NCBI RefSeq assembly: GCF_963662255.1
Contig: NC_085051.1
Location: 58,088,654-58,152,653, forward strand
Source: Cinclus cinclus
Taxonomy: Eukaryota; Chordata; Aves; Passeriformes; Cinclidae
DNA: 64,000 nt
Direction: 5' to 3'
The position numbers and the translations under genes were made by a program. Numbering within the stretch: position 1 is the first letter of the stretch; each line of letters starts with the position of its first letter. The notes beneath the pieces are model-generated. The model ran no database searches. It was not told where the DNA came from and saw only the letters and a program-made list of their open reading frames with translations. Shown one piece after another: positions 1-10,000 of the stretch.

Positions 1-1906
1 GAGAAACATAAAAAATACAGACGAGAGAACAATTAATTCTTGTAGCTTATTGAAAAATTTAAATTCTGGATTCTTTCAAGCATGTCCTGGGTCAGGGAAA
101 AAATCCAGACTTAATTTTACTGTTGCTTTTATTATTGTTACCACTATTATTAACATGATATTTATAGCAATGCCAATAGTAATAACAGCTGCTCCTTTTG
201 AGTGTTAAGGGGTTAAAGAATGGGAAACAGGCTCATGTTTTGACACAAGTACAAGGAGTGCAGGTCAATCCAGCTGACATCCTAGCCTTGGCTCTGCAAA
301 GAGAGTTCTGCCAGAGAAATCCAGTGTGTTTCAAAATGCATGAGTCAGATTTAATGGCTAAGCAGCTTACTAGACAGGTAAGCAGCCTTAAGAGCAGGGC
401 TTCCACCCAAGCACCTAAGATGATTATTATTTTTTAAGCTTAAGTTGCCCTTGTCTTCTTGGGCAGGGGTACAATCAAAATGATCCTCTGCCAGTCCTGT
501 TTTCTGCCCTTGGGCTGGAAACTTCAGCCAGGGTACTCCAATTGGATTGCTCAGTGTTCATCACTTATCTAAGGTTTATTTCAAAGAGGTCTCATGAGCA
601 TTTATGAAATTTGCTGAGAGAGTGATGTTCTTGTGTGAGCAGGAGGGGAAGAACAGAGAAGTTAAGAGCATAAACTTCCTCCAGATCACCTCTCAGTTTT
701 CCTACATTTCCTAAATTCTATGTTGGCTTCAAGGAACATTGACAAAAAAGACATTTTTGAAATTTGTCAGCTTGTGAAATTTCATCCCTGAAAGTGAGAC
801 AGTATGAATAAAGAGAGGTTTAGGTTTTTGAGGTGTACACAGAAAAAACAGCAATGCAATCAGCTGGAATTACTTGTGTGTTTTTGGGTTTTTTTGTTGT
901 TTTTTTTTTTTTTAATGTATGGCCCATGAAGGTCACATATACCTTACAATAGGGAGCATTAAATTACCTTGAGCTGCTCACAGAAAAAATTAGAGGAGTT
1001 GTCAGCATCTCAGAATGAATGCATCCCAGGCTGTATTTTCCCAGTTTAGAAACAGAAGATCATGAATTATTCTGTCCTTGATTCACAACAAATCACTATA
1101 AGTTAACCTTAAAGAGCAGAATGCAAATTGGAAATACTGAGGCTGGAATCATCCTCCCCAGCCCAGAATCAGCTAAAGCTTTTGAAAATGTCTGCAGTCA
1201 ATAGCACTTGATCACAACAGTCCTATTGAAGAGTCTTTTCTGGAGAACAGATGAACAGGTTCCTATTGAACCATCCTACAAATCAAGGCTTGCATCTTCA
1301 GACTGGTGTCTGAAGTTCACAGGAAGGAAAGTTCACAGCTCTCTGCCAAAGAGACAAAATGTACCTGGCCTGTTCATGGTGTCTCTTTGTCTATACTATA
1401 TAAGTGCAGGACACACCTCACCATGCTCACCCGGGGATCAAGGACCATCAAAATTGACAAAATGACAGCTAAAAACATGTGCTCTGACCCCCTAAAACCT
1501 GTAGCTAGCTCCTTACTCTGTGACTTTAATGATGACATGGCTAAGAGCCATCGTTAATTATTGTTATTCACTAAAAAATGCTTTTCTAAAGAAAGAGAAA
1601 TCAGCTGACTGATGTGTTTCTGTGTACAGGTACCACTGCCCTCTGCTGGGTAGAGCAGCTGTCAGAGTTTCACATGCCATTTTCATGTGTTTAGAGTGAC
1701 ATACTCATGTGCAAAGCAGGACCAGTGGAGGGCAAACAGTCCTGCCTCATGACCCATGTACGTGAGAGGCACTGGGATCTTTTCAGAGCATAATATGGCA
1801 CATGAAAGGAAAAAGGGTTAATCCAACCCAGGTACTCCTGAGGCAGTATTTCCAAAGCCAAAGCCACCTCCTGGAGTATGATGTATTCGACCTGCTTTTA
1901 CTATAC
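1..1906 (-). other. DACT1: DACT1 intron 3, 5' part (runs off the window)
   Basis: This is the sequence downstream of the DACT1 exon 3 donor on the minus strand. No open reading frame resembles the large DACT1 last exon, which in known DACT1 genes encodes most of the protein and a C-terminal PDZ-binding motif, so that exon must lie to the left of position 1. The stretch is unique, with a T-rich run near 894-912. I see no recognisable transposon in it. Confidence 0.75.
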
Positions 1907-2062
1907 CTGCAGATTTAGGGCGTCCATCTGAGATATTCAGTGTTGCCTCCAAAGGGCTGCAAAAGCAAGTGCTAGAATGGCAACTGGATAAACACTCACT
2001 GAAGACAGAGTTAGATGAATTGGAAAGCGATCCAGAAGCTCCATCACTCAGCTCATAAAACC
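1907..2062 (-). CDS. DACT1: DACT1 exon 3
   Basis: Third coding exon of DACT1 (Dapper1/Dpr1), a cytoplasmic and nuclear adaptor that binds Dishevelled and tunes canonical and planar-polarity Wnt signalling. On the minus strand an acceptor ending TTTTATAG precedes the exon and a donor GCAG|GTATAG follows. The 156 bp stay open in one frame and encode a Ser/Cys-rich stretch beginning [18 protein letters not shown], followed by [20 protein letters not shown] and a D-G-R-P-K-S-A end, matching the conserved serine-rich block of vertebrate DACT1. The first two bases complete the glycine codon split by exon 2 and the exon ends with one base of an Asp codon, so phases fit the known gene. The rest of the protein lies outside the window. 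Exon identity rests on recognition of the family sequence, not on a database search. Confidence 0.93.
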
Positions 2063-3670
2063 CTATAAAAATAAGAGTTTGGATTTATATTAGTTATGTC
2101 TACACAAAGTTACTATTTGTGTCCCTAGAAAGGCAGTCGAGCTGGTGTTTGAGTTGGCTTACCCTAATACAGGGTAGTTATGGGATTTCATTCAGTCACC
2201 CTAAAAACAGCCAACAATTTAGTAATATCCTTATTGCCATGAATTTACCCTGTTTAAAAGTAAAGCACTTAAAACAGAAGAACATATCTTAGCATATGGA
2301 ATTTTTTTTAACTTGACAAGGGCTGGGGTTCTAACCCTTACAGGGATTTTCAGATTTTAGCGACAAGGATCCAGGCTGTGTTTGGGAGCCCACTCATTTA
2401 ATAGAGTGTTATACTTCCAAGACAGACTCTCCAACTATTACTTAACTGTAAAACGGACCCAATGCTATCCATTACTTTCCTCAAAGTTCTGGAGCTAAAC
2501 ATAATGTTTGTGGATGACAAGAAAGAAGAAAAATGGTAAATAATGTACATATTCATCAAATTTAATTTTCCTGGTAAACTGGGACTACTCAAGGAAAAAA
2601 GGACACACCACAACCAAAATTTAAATTGTTCATTTAGGAATAAGGAATGCAGAGCATGCCTACAGAATGGGGATGCATCCTGAAAAACAATAATCCTGGA
2701 AAGGGCTTAGTCAGCATGGAAGAGCAGCTCAATCAAGCTTAATGATATGGCAAAAAAAGCTAATGAGATTGTTGGATGCACAAAGGGGCTAATGAATAGC
2801 AGCAGGGAAATGACTTCAGCAGTCTACATGGCCCTGGTAAGAAACATTCGAATGGTGAGCCCAGTCCTTGAATCCAGCATGCTTAAAACAAAGCTGAAAA
2901 ATTGGAAAGAGGCCACCGAGCTATTTAGGAGCTTGGAAAAATGCCTTAAAAAGAATGACTTCAAGAACTTGACCTGTTTAGCTCATCAAATAAAAGCCAG
3001 GAATATACTGTATAGCACCTTCAAGAGGAGGAAAGGCTGGGTATTAAAAAAGACCTTTCTTTAGGGGAGAAAAGGATATAAAAAATATCAGTGCTGGAAC
3101 AAGTCAGATTCAGACCAGAAATTAGCAATGGCTTTAACAATTGCAAGTTGGAGGGTTCTTCACTTTTTTAGTGTGTTCAGAACAAGTCTAGAGGCCTCTA
3201 GGAAAGGCTCCCCTTAGTTAAATACCACTTACTGGCTTCAACACAGTTAGAATGAGATGGAATTCAGTATATGGAGGATGAAATTGTTTGATTCCGTGCT
3301 CCTTTCTGACTGTATGACCACTTTTGATATCTTCCTCCTGATGGTGCTGCTTCCTTTCACCATTTTTCCTTCATCCTCCTCCCTAATATATAGGACAATT
3401 AGAACTTTTTGAACTAATGTGGGGGTAACCTTGAAAAAACAAATGCCCAAAACACTAAAAATCTAATTAAGCTTGAAATGCTCCTCTGAAAGAAGCAAAC
3501 AGCAGCCTTTCCAGTGGGCAGTGAACTCTGTTAGTAGGAATTCATTACCAGAGCGTGAATGAGATGTAGACATTTACTGCTGCAGTACTGAAAACTCCAG
3601 CACTAAAATCTACAGGCAGTTCAATTCCAGGTCCCAAGGGAGGCTGCATTTTGCTGAGCACTGCCCTTAC
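2063..3670 (-). other. DACT1: DACT1 intron 2
   Basis: Intron of 1608 bp between exons 2 and 3, bounded by GTAAGG at the donor and TATAG at the acceptor. It carries an old plus-strand LINE remnant (2747-3180); the rest is unique AT-rich sequence with no other recognisable element. Confidence 0.9.
2747..3180 (+). mobile_element. Ancient CR1/L3-like LINE remnant
   Basis: The plus strand keeps an open frame of 105 codons starting MAKKANEIVGCTKG, followed by a diverged stretch. The order of words (a 'kaNeivGc' start, then a line of Ser/Arg, then 'Y.alvr', then 'nWkea') resembles the C-terminal end of the reverse-transcriptase ORF in old reptilian CR1/L3 elements. It is much more decayed than the other CR1 copies here and sits antisense to DACT1 within intron 2. 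A chance open frame is possible; a search against a reptile repeat library would settle it. Confidence 0.45.
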
Positions 3671-3803
3671 CTGAACTTGGACGACTGTCTGTCTCCAGGT
3701 GTTCATCTGTCGTTTTTTCCACGTCCAGGCGGAGATCACTTATTTGCTTATCCAGCTCTTGCAACTGATTTAATAGCCCAGCATCCCTCCTCCTCAAGCA
3801 GTT
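3671..3803 (-). CDS. DACT1: DACT1 exon 2 (leucine zipper)
   Basis: Second coding exon, 133 bp, flanked by a clear acceptor (CTTCTTTTGCAG) and donor (TTCAG|GTAAGG). It encodes 44 residues beginning [18 protein letters not shown] and ending ETDSRPSS, plus the first base of a glycine codon. Together with the end of exon 1 ([17 protein letters not shown]) it forms the heptad leucine-zipper coiled coil through which DACT proteins dimerise and contact Dishevelled. The sequence is nearly identical to the mammalian segment as I know it, showing strong constraint. Phase 0 to exon 1 and phase 1 to exon 3 are both consistent. Confidence 0.96.
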
Positions 3804-4774
3804 CTGCAAAAGAAGAGGACAAAGAACATCAGCTCCTTCAGTGGGGCAGATGTGGAGGGGTCCCAAGGATCAACAGGCTTCTCTATCTAAGCACTGTGAA
3901 ACACCTTGTGGATATTCTTTTATATAAAAATCGAACAAAGCCCTGACATTTTAGATGGATGCTCTGGATAAATACTTAAGTGAAAAAATACGCAGGCACT
4001 TCATCCCAGCCTGTTCCAGCCAGTTCTGCATGAGGAGCATGTTCCACAGTTCAGGAAGACCAATGGGCTGTGCTGACCACAGCTGTAAGAACAAAGCTGG
4101 ATTGTGTGATACGGCCAAACCAGACCTGTGCACATGGAACGGGCAAGGACGGCCGTGCCAGCCTAGCAGGGCACGTTCCCCACCACACTGGTGTTACTCA
4201 GAGATCACATCTGCTCACACAATGGCACCAAACAGCTCTGCCAACAAGTGCCTGTGCTGTGGGAACCGCCTTGTTCTGCTGCACATTATGAGCTCAGAGT
4301 CCACCATCCAGAGAGCAAGATTCCCAGGGCTGGGATCACAGCCCTTTTATTAGTTTTGCAGTGCAGCAGGAAGGAAGAGTAATTCTTCCTCTTCTCCCAT
4401 TATAATTGTATGAAATTGCTGTGAGATGAATTCTAAGGCTATTTATGAAGGTAATTTGATGGCATAAAATAAGCAATAAGAAATTATTTTGCAAGGCACT
4501 CATTAACCCACGGTCAACACAATCAGTTTCCCCCTGTGTATTATAATGTTGCTTATCCATCATCTGTTCAGCTTCATACCCTTTAATTGCTCTTGCTGTG
4601 GGGAAAGTGGAGGAGGCAGGAGGAAGGTTCATCTACTTTTGTTTCTTCGAGTGCATCATTTGCCTGGCACCCAGGGTGCTCTGATACATTTATTGCAATG
4701 ACTTCTGATGCTCATAGCTGGACTAGTTCTAAACCTGTTAAATCCAGGATAATCTTTTCCACAGAGTGGACCAG

Positions 4775-4912
4775 TCATAGAATCACAGATTCACAGAATG
4801 GTTTGGGTTGGAAAGGACCCCAAAGATCATCTCATGTCCTTGCCATGGGGACACTAGACCAGATTGCTCAGAGCCCTGTCCAGCCTGGCCTTGGGCAAAA
4901 GGAGAGCAAATG
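4775..4912 (-). mobile_element. CR1 LINE 3' fragment
   Basis: The plus strand reads ATAGAATCACAGATTCACAG then GGTTTGGGTTGGAAAGGACC, the reverse complement of the avian CR1 3' end. About 140 bp survive; the terminal octamer is partly duplicated. It sits in DACT1 intron 1 in the same orientation as the gene. Confidence 0.9.
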
Positions 4913-5194
4913 CTAAAAGCACTGGCAAGCACTGGTTGAAGATGCGCTGGCGTTTAACTCCATCCTTTGGAGAGCCAAAGGGGAGATCCTAAGCCTTCTC
5001 CCTCATTCCTGCGGGAGCTGGGGCTGGCTGGCAGCCAGGCTGGCGGAGGTGATGGGTTTAAGGGATGACTTCGCTGCGCCACCTACTGCCACCAGCGCCC
5101 CCTCCCCCAGTCGGCACCGCATCTGGTTCCAATCTGCAATGTCAAGTGCACAAATTAAAGTGCTACCACAAATCCCCGACTTTTTCTGGTCTCT

Positions 5195-5197
<3 letters not shown>

Positions 5198-5238
<41 letters not shown>
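5198..5238 (+). repeat. Uninterrupted T41 run
   Basis: Forty-one consecutive T on the plus strand (A41 in the DACT1 transcript sense), preceded by a short CT tract. It lies at the edge of the CpG island in intron 1. The neighbouring sequence does not look like a processed retrocopy on either side. Confidence 0.95.
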
Positions 5239-5239
<1 letters not shown>

Positions 5240-5621
5240 GTAATGATTCCGTGGTCCTTCACTACGGCTCTCGGCCGACGGCCAGCCCCGTTTCAGCAGA
5301 AAAAAAAAATAAATCTTTTTTTAAAAAAGGAGGAAAAACGGGGGGTGGGGAAAAGAAAAAAATGAGGGAAATAAATCACGCAATCCTACTTCTCCCTGGG
5401 TGAAAGCAAATGCTGAGCCGCGCACAAAGAGCGCCAGGCACAGCTGTACGCTATTTTCATTGAAAAATGATCTGCCGCTTCATGCCGCCCTCCATCTCTC
5501 CCCACACCAGCTCCAAAAGGCGTCTTCCAACAAAAGCATCCCTTCTTTAGGGGCCCGATCCTGCCGGTGCCCGAGCGCCCGCAGCCTCCTCTCGGAGCTG
5601 GGACCCGGGAGCTGGCTCCCA

Positions 5622-5669
5622 ACTTCCATTCATGGCAACGCCGGCGCCTCTTTTGCCATGAATGGAAGT
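5622..5669. repeat. 17-bp perfect inverted repeat, 14-nt loop
   Basis: ACTTCCATTCATGGCAA (5622-5638) and its exact reverse complement (5653-5669) are separated by 14 GC-rich bases. Allowing a one-base gap the stem extends by three C:G pairs outward. It is in DACT1 intron 1, 316 bp inside the donor. It could form a stable hairpin in the pre-mRNA or be two oppositely oriented copies of a protein-binding site. Confidence 0.95.
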
Positions 5670-5984
5670 GGGACCGCCGGCCTGGCTCCGGGACCCGACG
5701 GGAACCGTGCGGCCACCGGCACAACGCCGGCACGACCCGTGCACCCCCGAGCTGTCAGCGGCTCTCCGCCGTGCCGGGTGACAGCGGGGCGGGGGTGCTT
5801 CCAGCTGGGGCTTCCCAGCTCCTTTCACGTCTCTCCGCAGGCAGCAGCCGCGGGTCACACCGACACGGGAGCACCGAGCGGCCGCGCATCCCGCGGCACT
5901 CCCGGCCAGCATCCCCCGCGCTCCCTGTCCGCATCTCCCGGCGATCGCCACTCGCATCCCGCGGTGCCCCCCGCCCCCGCTCAC

Positions 5985-6344
5985 CAGCTGCCTCCGCAGG
6001 AGGAGGATGTTCTCCTCCAGGAACTTCTCCTCCAGGCTGCGCGGCGCTGGCCCCTCTCCCGCCGGCTCCCCGCGGCCGCCCTGCGCCCCGGGCCCCGCTC
6101 CCGCCGGCCGCCGCAGCAGGAGGCTCTTCACCAGCAGCTCCTGCCGCTGCCGCAGGTACTCCAGCTCGCCCAGCCCGGCCAGCGTGGCCTCCAGCCGCTC
6201 CCGGGTGCGCTGCCTCTCCGCCTCCGCTTCGCCCTTCTCCCGCCAGCGAGCATCGGGCTCCCGCGGTGCCCCCGCGGGTCCCCCCGCCGCCTGCCCCGGC
6301 CCCGCCGCCGCCGCCGCGGCGCTCGCCACGGGGCTCGCCTTCAT
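5985..6344 (-). CDS. DACT1: DACT1 exon 1, coding part
   Basis: First coding exon, 360 bp and exactly 120 codons, ending in RRQL at a consensus donor (CTG|GTGAGC). The start at 6344 (MKASPVAS) was chosen because it aligns with the MKPSP start of mammalian DACT1. An Ala run follows (residues 9-14), then a Gly/Pro/Ala-rich variable part. The conserved block begins near residue 34 with [20 protein letters not shown], followed by [14 protein letters not shown]. After a second variable Gly/Pro segment comes the start of the leucine zipper (about residues 104-120), completed by exon 2. The -3 base is G but +4 is A, so initiation context is fair. An in-frame ATG lies 55 codons upstream with no intervening stop and has a better context, so an extended N-terminus cannot be excluded. 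Confidence 0.95.
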
Positions 6345-6506
6345 CGCCGGGGACGGGGCGGCCGCCGCTGCCAGCCCTGCCCGCGGGGGCACCGCGCCGA
6401 GCCCCGCGCCGATGCCGCCGCCGCCGCCGCCGGTCGCGAATGGTCCGCGGGGCGCCCGGCTGATTCCCCGGCTGCCACCGCCCCGCGCCCGCCCACCGCC
6501 CGCCTC

Positions 6507-6572
6507 CATCCCTCCTTCATCCCTCCTTCATCCCTCCTTCATCCCTCCTTCATCCCTCCTTCATTCCTCCTT
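6507..6572. repeat. 11-bp minisatellite in the DACT1 5' region
   Basis: Six tandem copies of CATCCCTCCTT; the last has one change. On the DACT1 strand the unit reads AAGGAGGGATG, so five copies contain an ATG. Because 11 is not a multiple of 3, successive ATGs fall in rotating frames. The ATG at 6509 is in frame with DACT1. Confidence 0.95.
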
Positions 6573-6807
6573 TCCGCCCGCCTTCCTCCCCGCCCGGCCG
6601 CGGCTCCACGCCCGTGGTCGCCCCGCTCCTCATCTTCTTCCTCCTTCTCCTCCTCCTCTCACCTCCGTTGTCCGCTGGCCGCGGCGGGGTGCGGGAAGGA
6701 GGGGGATGCGGGAGTACAAACCGCTGACCTTCCCAAAAACTCCATCCGTGACCTCTGGAGTTCTGCACGGCGTAGTCACGGGCCGTCACTCTATTCTGTC
6801 ATCGCTT

Positions 6808-7066
6808 TGTGATTCTATCATTATAGAACCGCAGAACGGTTTGAGTTGAGATATTAAAGAACACCTCTTTCCAGCGCCCCCGTGCCATGAGCAGGGACAT
6901 CTCCACTAGACCTGGCTGCTCTAAGCCCTGTCCAGCCTGGCCTGGAACACTGCCAGGGATGAAGCATCCACAGCTTCTCTGGGTAACCTGTGCCTCACAC
7001 CCTCACAGGGAAGAATTTCTTTCTAATTCCTAATCTAAACCTGCCCTCTGTCAGCTTAAAGCCAAA
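6808..7066 (-). mobile_element. CR1 LINE 3' fragment
   Basis: Starts on the plus strand with GTGATTCTATCATTATAGAA and GGTTTGAGTTGAGATATTAA, then the CR1 words CTAGACCTGGCTGCTC, CCTGTCCAGCCTGGCCTGGA and TCTAATCTAAACCTGCCCTC. It is diverged in the terminal part. It lies about 240 bp upstream of the minisatellite, in the DACT1 5' flank. Confidence 0.9.
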
Positions 7067-10000
7067 CGCTGTTTATACAGACCAGCACATCCAAATCCAG
7101 CAGGAAAAATGATGCATCTGGCGGGGGGAAATCCAGGCACGAAGAGGAGAGGGTATAATGAGAGGGAAAAGTGGAAAACAAAGGAGACCATGGAAGTCCT
7201 TGCGCTGGAGTGCTGACCATGGCATGGGCAGTGGGATCAAAGTACTGGTGAGCTGCTGCTTCAAAGCCTGTGTGAGTAAACCAGTCCAAAATAAAGCCAT
7301 AATGAAGTGAACTTTGCAGCAGCACGCAGACTAATTGCAGCAAAGGATCTGCAATTAGGTTTTCAATGGGCATGTGGTGGAAAGAGGCGGAGAGTGGAAT
7401 GCAGATGCTGAAGGGAGAAAAAAAAAGAAAATGTTAGTTTCAAAATAGAACAAAAATTGAATTGCAGACATTTACTAAGGGAAGAAAATGGAAGAGCAGG
7501 AAACAGGCATTGAGGACGTCCTCCACAATGTGGGGTTTGTTTGGGAAGATGTGAGCCCACTGTACATTGGCTCTCATGGACATTATGAGCATAATGAAAT
7601 GCTCTTTCTCACCATCCCTCAAAAGATTATGAGTGTTTGTGGTACTGAAAGGTCTCAGATGGAATTTGTCTCCTCAATCCCATGCTGTTTGCACATAGTG
7701 GTATGCCTTACACCTGCTTTAGCTGGTGGGCCCTTGTCCTGAGAGCCCACAGCTGGCAACATCCTTACTTTGCAGTCTTTTTAAACCACTGCAAAATGCT
7801 TTCAAAAATGGACATCCACTTCATCTTGCAGCTTAAAACCAGCCTTCCCAAATCCTGGCCCAGACGTAGGTGAGGACATGTGCTCAGAGGATGGTTGAAG
7901 CTAAAGCCAACTCTGTTTCTTTTTGCTTCTTCAGCCCACAGCCATGGCAGTGCAGGGCATCTATGGCCATCTTTCAGTTTGAATTGGGAGTGACTTTTCA
8001 AAGGGTCTCTCCAGATCATCCCAGCTCACCTGAGGTTGGTAAGAAAAATTGGAAATAAAAAGAAGCCACATGCTGGACCTGTGTCTCTCTATTCCTTTTA
8101 TTTATCTGGGCCCATAAAAGGCTCAAAAGTAGGTTCAACCCCTGCCTCACAACATTTAGGCCACCCCTGCTGACTTAAAAATCCTCTCTATGGCTTTCCC
8201 TCCTGCGTGGATCTTGGCTCACAGCATCCCTGAACTTTTGATGCTCAAAGTTGTATTGCAATGCAGAGTACCTTTTCAAAGAGCACCAGAAGCTCTCCAG
8301 ATATGGAAGCAAAGGCTTCCACATTTTCATTCACCCTTTCCAGCCAGGTTTTGCATATAGCTCTGTGCCTCGTATGTGTTTGCACACAAAGATTCATACA
8401 ATATTTATGCAAAGCTATTTCAGCTCTTTCTGAGCTGTTTTGCACTGTATGCTGTAGACATTTGCTTCCAAAATAAATACAGCTGAATAAAATCTGTCTT
8501 AATGGTATTTTTTTTTGCCACTTATAATCTGGTATATTTCATTTTGATTCCTCCCTCCCAAGTCACCTCTTCCACTCTGAGGAATATAAGGTGCAGTCTC
8601 CAGGACTCTCTCCTGACATTTCTGTGTCCATCCTTCACAGTGCATCAGTTCCAGGAAGGAAAAGAAACACAGGAACTGCCAGAACAGTCAACTCTCTACA
8701 TCACATGGAGAGAAGAATGCAGCTTCAAGTGAACCAGGCTCACTGTGTGGTTATAGAATCAGCAAAGAGGAAGGGAAGGAGCATCTAATGAAGAGGAAAT
8801 CAGGTTTTTCCCCACAGAGGAAGGAATGAGGTGCCTGGGCAGCAGTGGGACTGGGGAGGCTGGACAACACGGGAGGAGGAGATGCGCAAATGAGCAGCCA
8901 GCAAGAAATGACAATTTGTGTGAATAATAGAAGGAAAACAAGGCATCACCTAAGACAAAACAAGGGAGAGGAGGGCCAAAGAGACTATTTGAGAGTTTGG
9001 ATGCAGCTCAGCAGAGTGTAGGTCATGGGGACAAGGGAGGAGAGAGCCTGGAAAAGCAGGGTATGAGGGCGGGAGAAAGAGCAAAGATAATGAACATAAA
9101 ATACAGGCCTTTTAATTTACTCAGGAAGCCACTCAGAAGACAGCAAAATGAAGGGCCCATAACAGCAAGAGGGGACAATAAGGTGAGAAGATGCAGAAAG
9201 GGGTAAGTATCATCCTTTAGTAAAATGGGGCTTTCAAGCACATGAGGAACAAGAGACTGAGATTGGTTTCTCCCCTCTCAGTTACACTGCAGTCAATCAC
9301 GCCCCTGAAAACCCAATCTGAGAGAAGAGAGAGGCCCCAGTCCCTACATTGGCTCTGACTGGACCTTTGGTAGCCTCTGTCTCAGCAACTAAACATCTCA
9401 AAACTCTTAGCAAGAGCTGCATAACAGGACTCTCATTTGAAAAAAAAAATAAAAAAAATGAGTCCAAAATTGTCCCCCATTCAGTTCCTGGCTTATGGCA
9501 ACAGCTGAAGGACTTGCTCTTCCACTCTTTTGGAAAGCTGCTATTCCTTCACTGGGGTATTCAGATTAAATTCTCCACAAATGATCCCAGATTCCCCACT
9601 GAATATGAAAACAGCAAGGATTGAGGCAATGAGATATCTGCAGGTATGGAGAAGAGTTGATGATTGAAGAGCTCTGTTGCTAGGATGTTATGAGAGATGT
9701 AACTCTGTCTGCTACAGAGGCGGTTATGAAATGGCTCATCTCTTGTGATTATCCTGGCTCATCTCCTCTGCTTGTATTATTAAGTGGTAGAAATGCTCTG
9801 TTCCTTCAGAGTTCATAGATGGGGAACGAAGAGATGGTCTCTGTTCCCACAGAGTTTACAAGACAAGAAAGAGCTGCCTCTGGTAATATAAGAGGAGCCC
9901 TGGGAAAGTAGTGGTTGGCACAGTGAATTCCAAACACACAGGCAAGGGGTGAGAGATGCTGACCCCCATCTCCTGGTCATTTCCTTCCCACTGGGAGCAA

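Larger units (their letters stand above)
3804..5984 (-). other. DACT1: DACT1 intron 1
   Basis: Intron of 2181 bp. The part next to exon 1 (about 5400-5984) lies within the CpG island and contains a 17-bp inverted repeat. The distal part holds a CR1 fragment (4775-4912) and a 41-base T run (5198-5238). The remainder is unique. Confidence 0.9.
5400..6720. promoter_or_regulatory. DACT1: CpG island and presumed DACT1 promoter/5' UTR
   Basis: A GC-rich, CpG-dense block that contrasts sharply with the AT-rich flanks. It covers the end of intron 1, all of coding exon 1 and at least 370 bp upstream of the start codon. It includes (CCG) runs near 6303-6316 and 6414-6432 and several GC-box-like GGGCGG/CCGCCC words. 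No TATA box is evident in the expected place, which fits a CpG-island promoter with dispersed starts. The transcription start cannot be fixed from the sequence. Confidence 0.8.

Noticed and set aside
5190..5240. Poly-T as the tail of a reverse-oriented processed retrocopy
   Set aside because: No gene-like or SINE-like body was found on the side expected for a retrocopy.
5400..6849. Long plus-strand open frames of 280-470 codons across the CpG island
   Set aside because: They are antisense to DACT1 exon 1, low in complexity (Pro/Ala/Arg/Ser) and explained by the scarcity of stop codons in GC-rich DNA.
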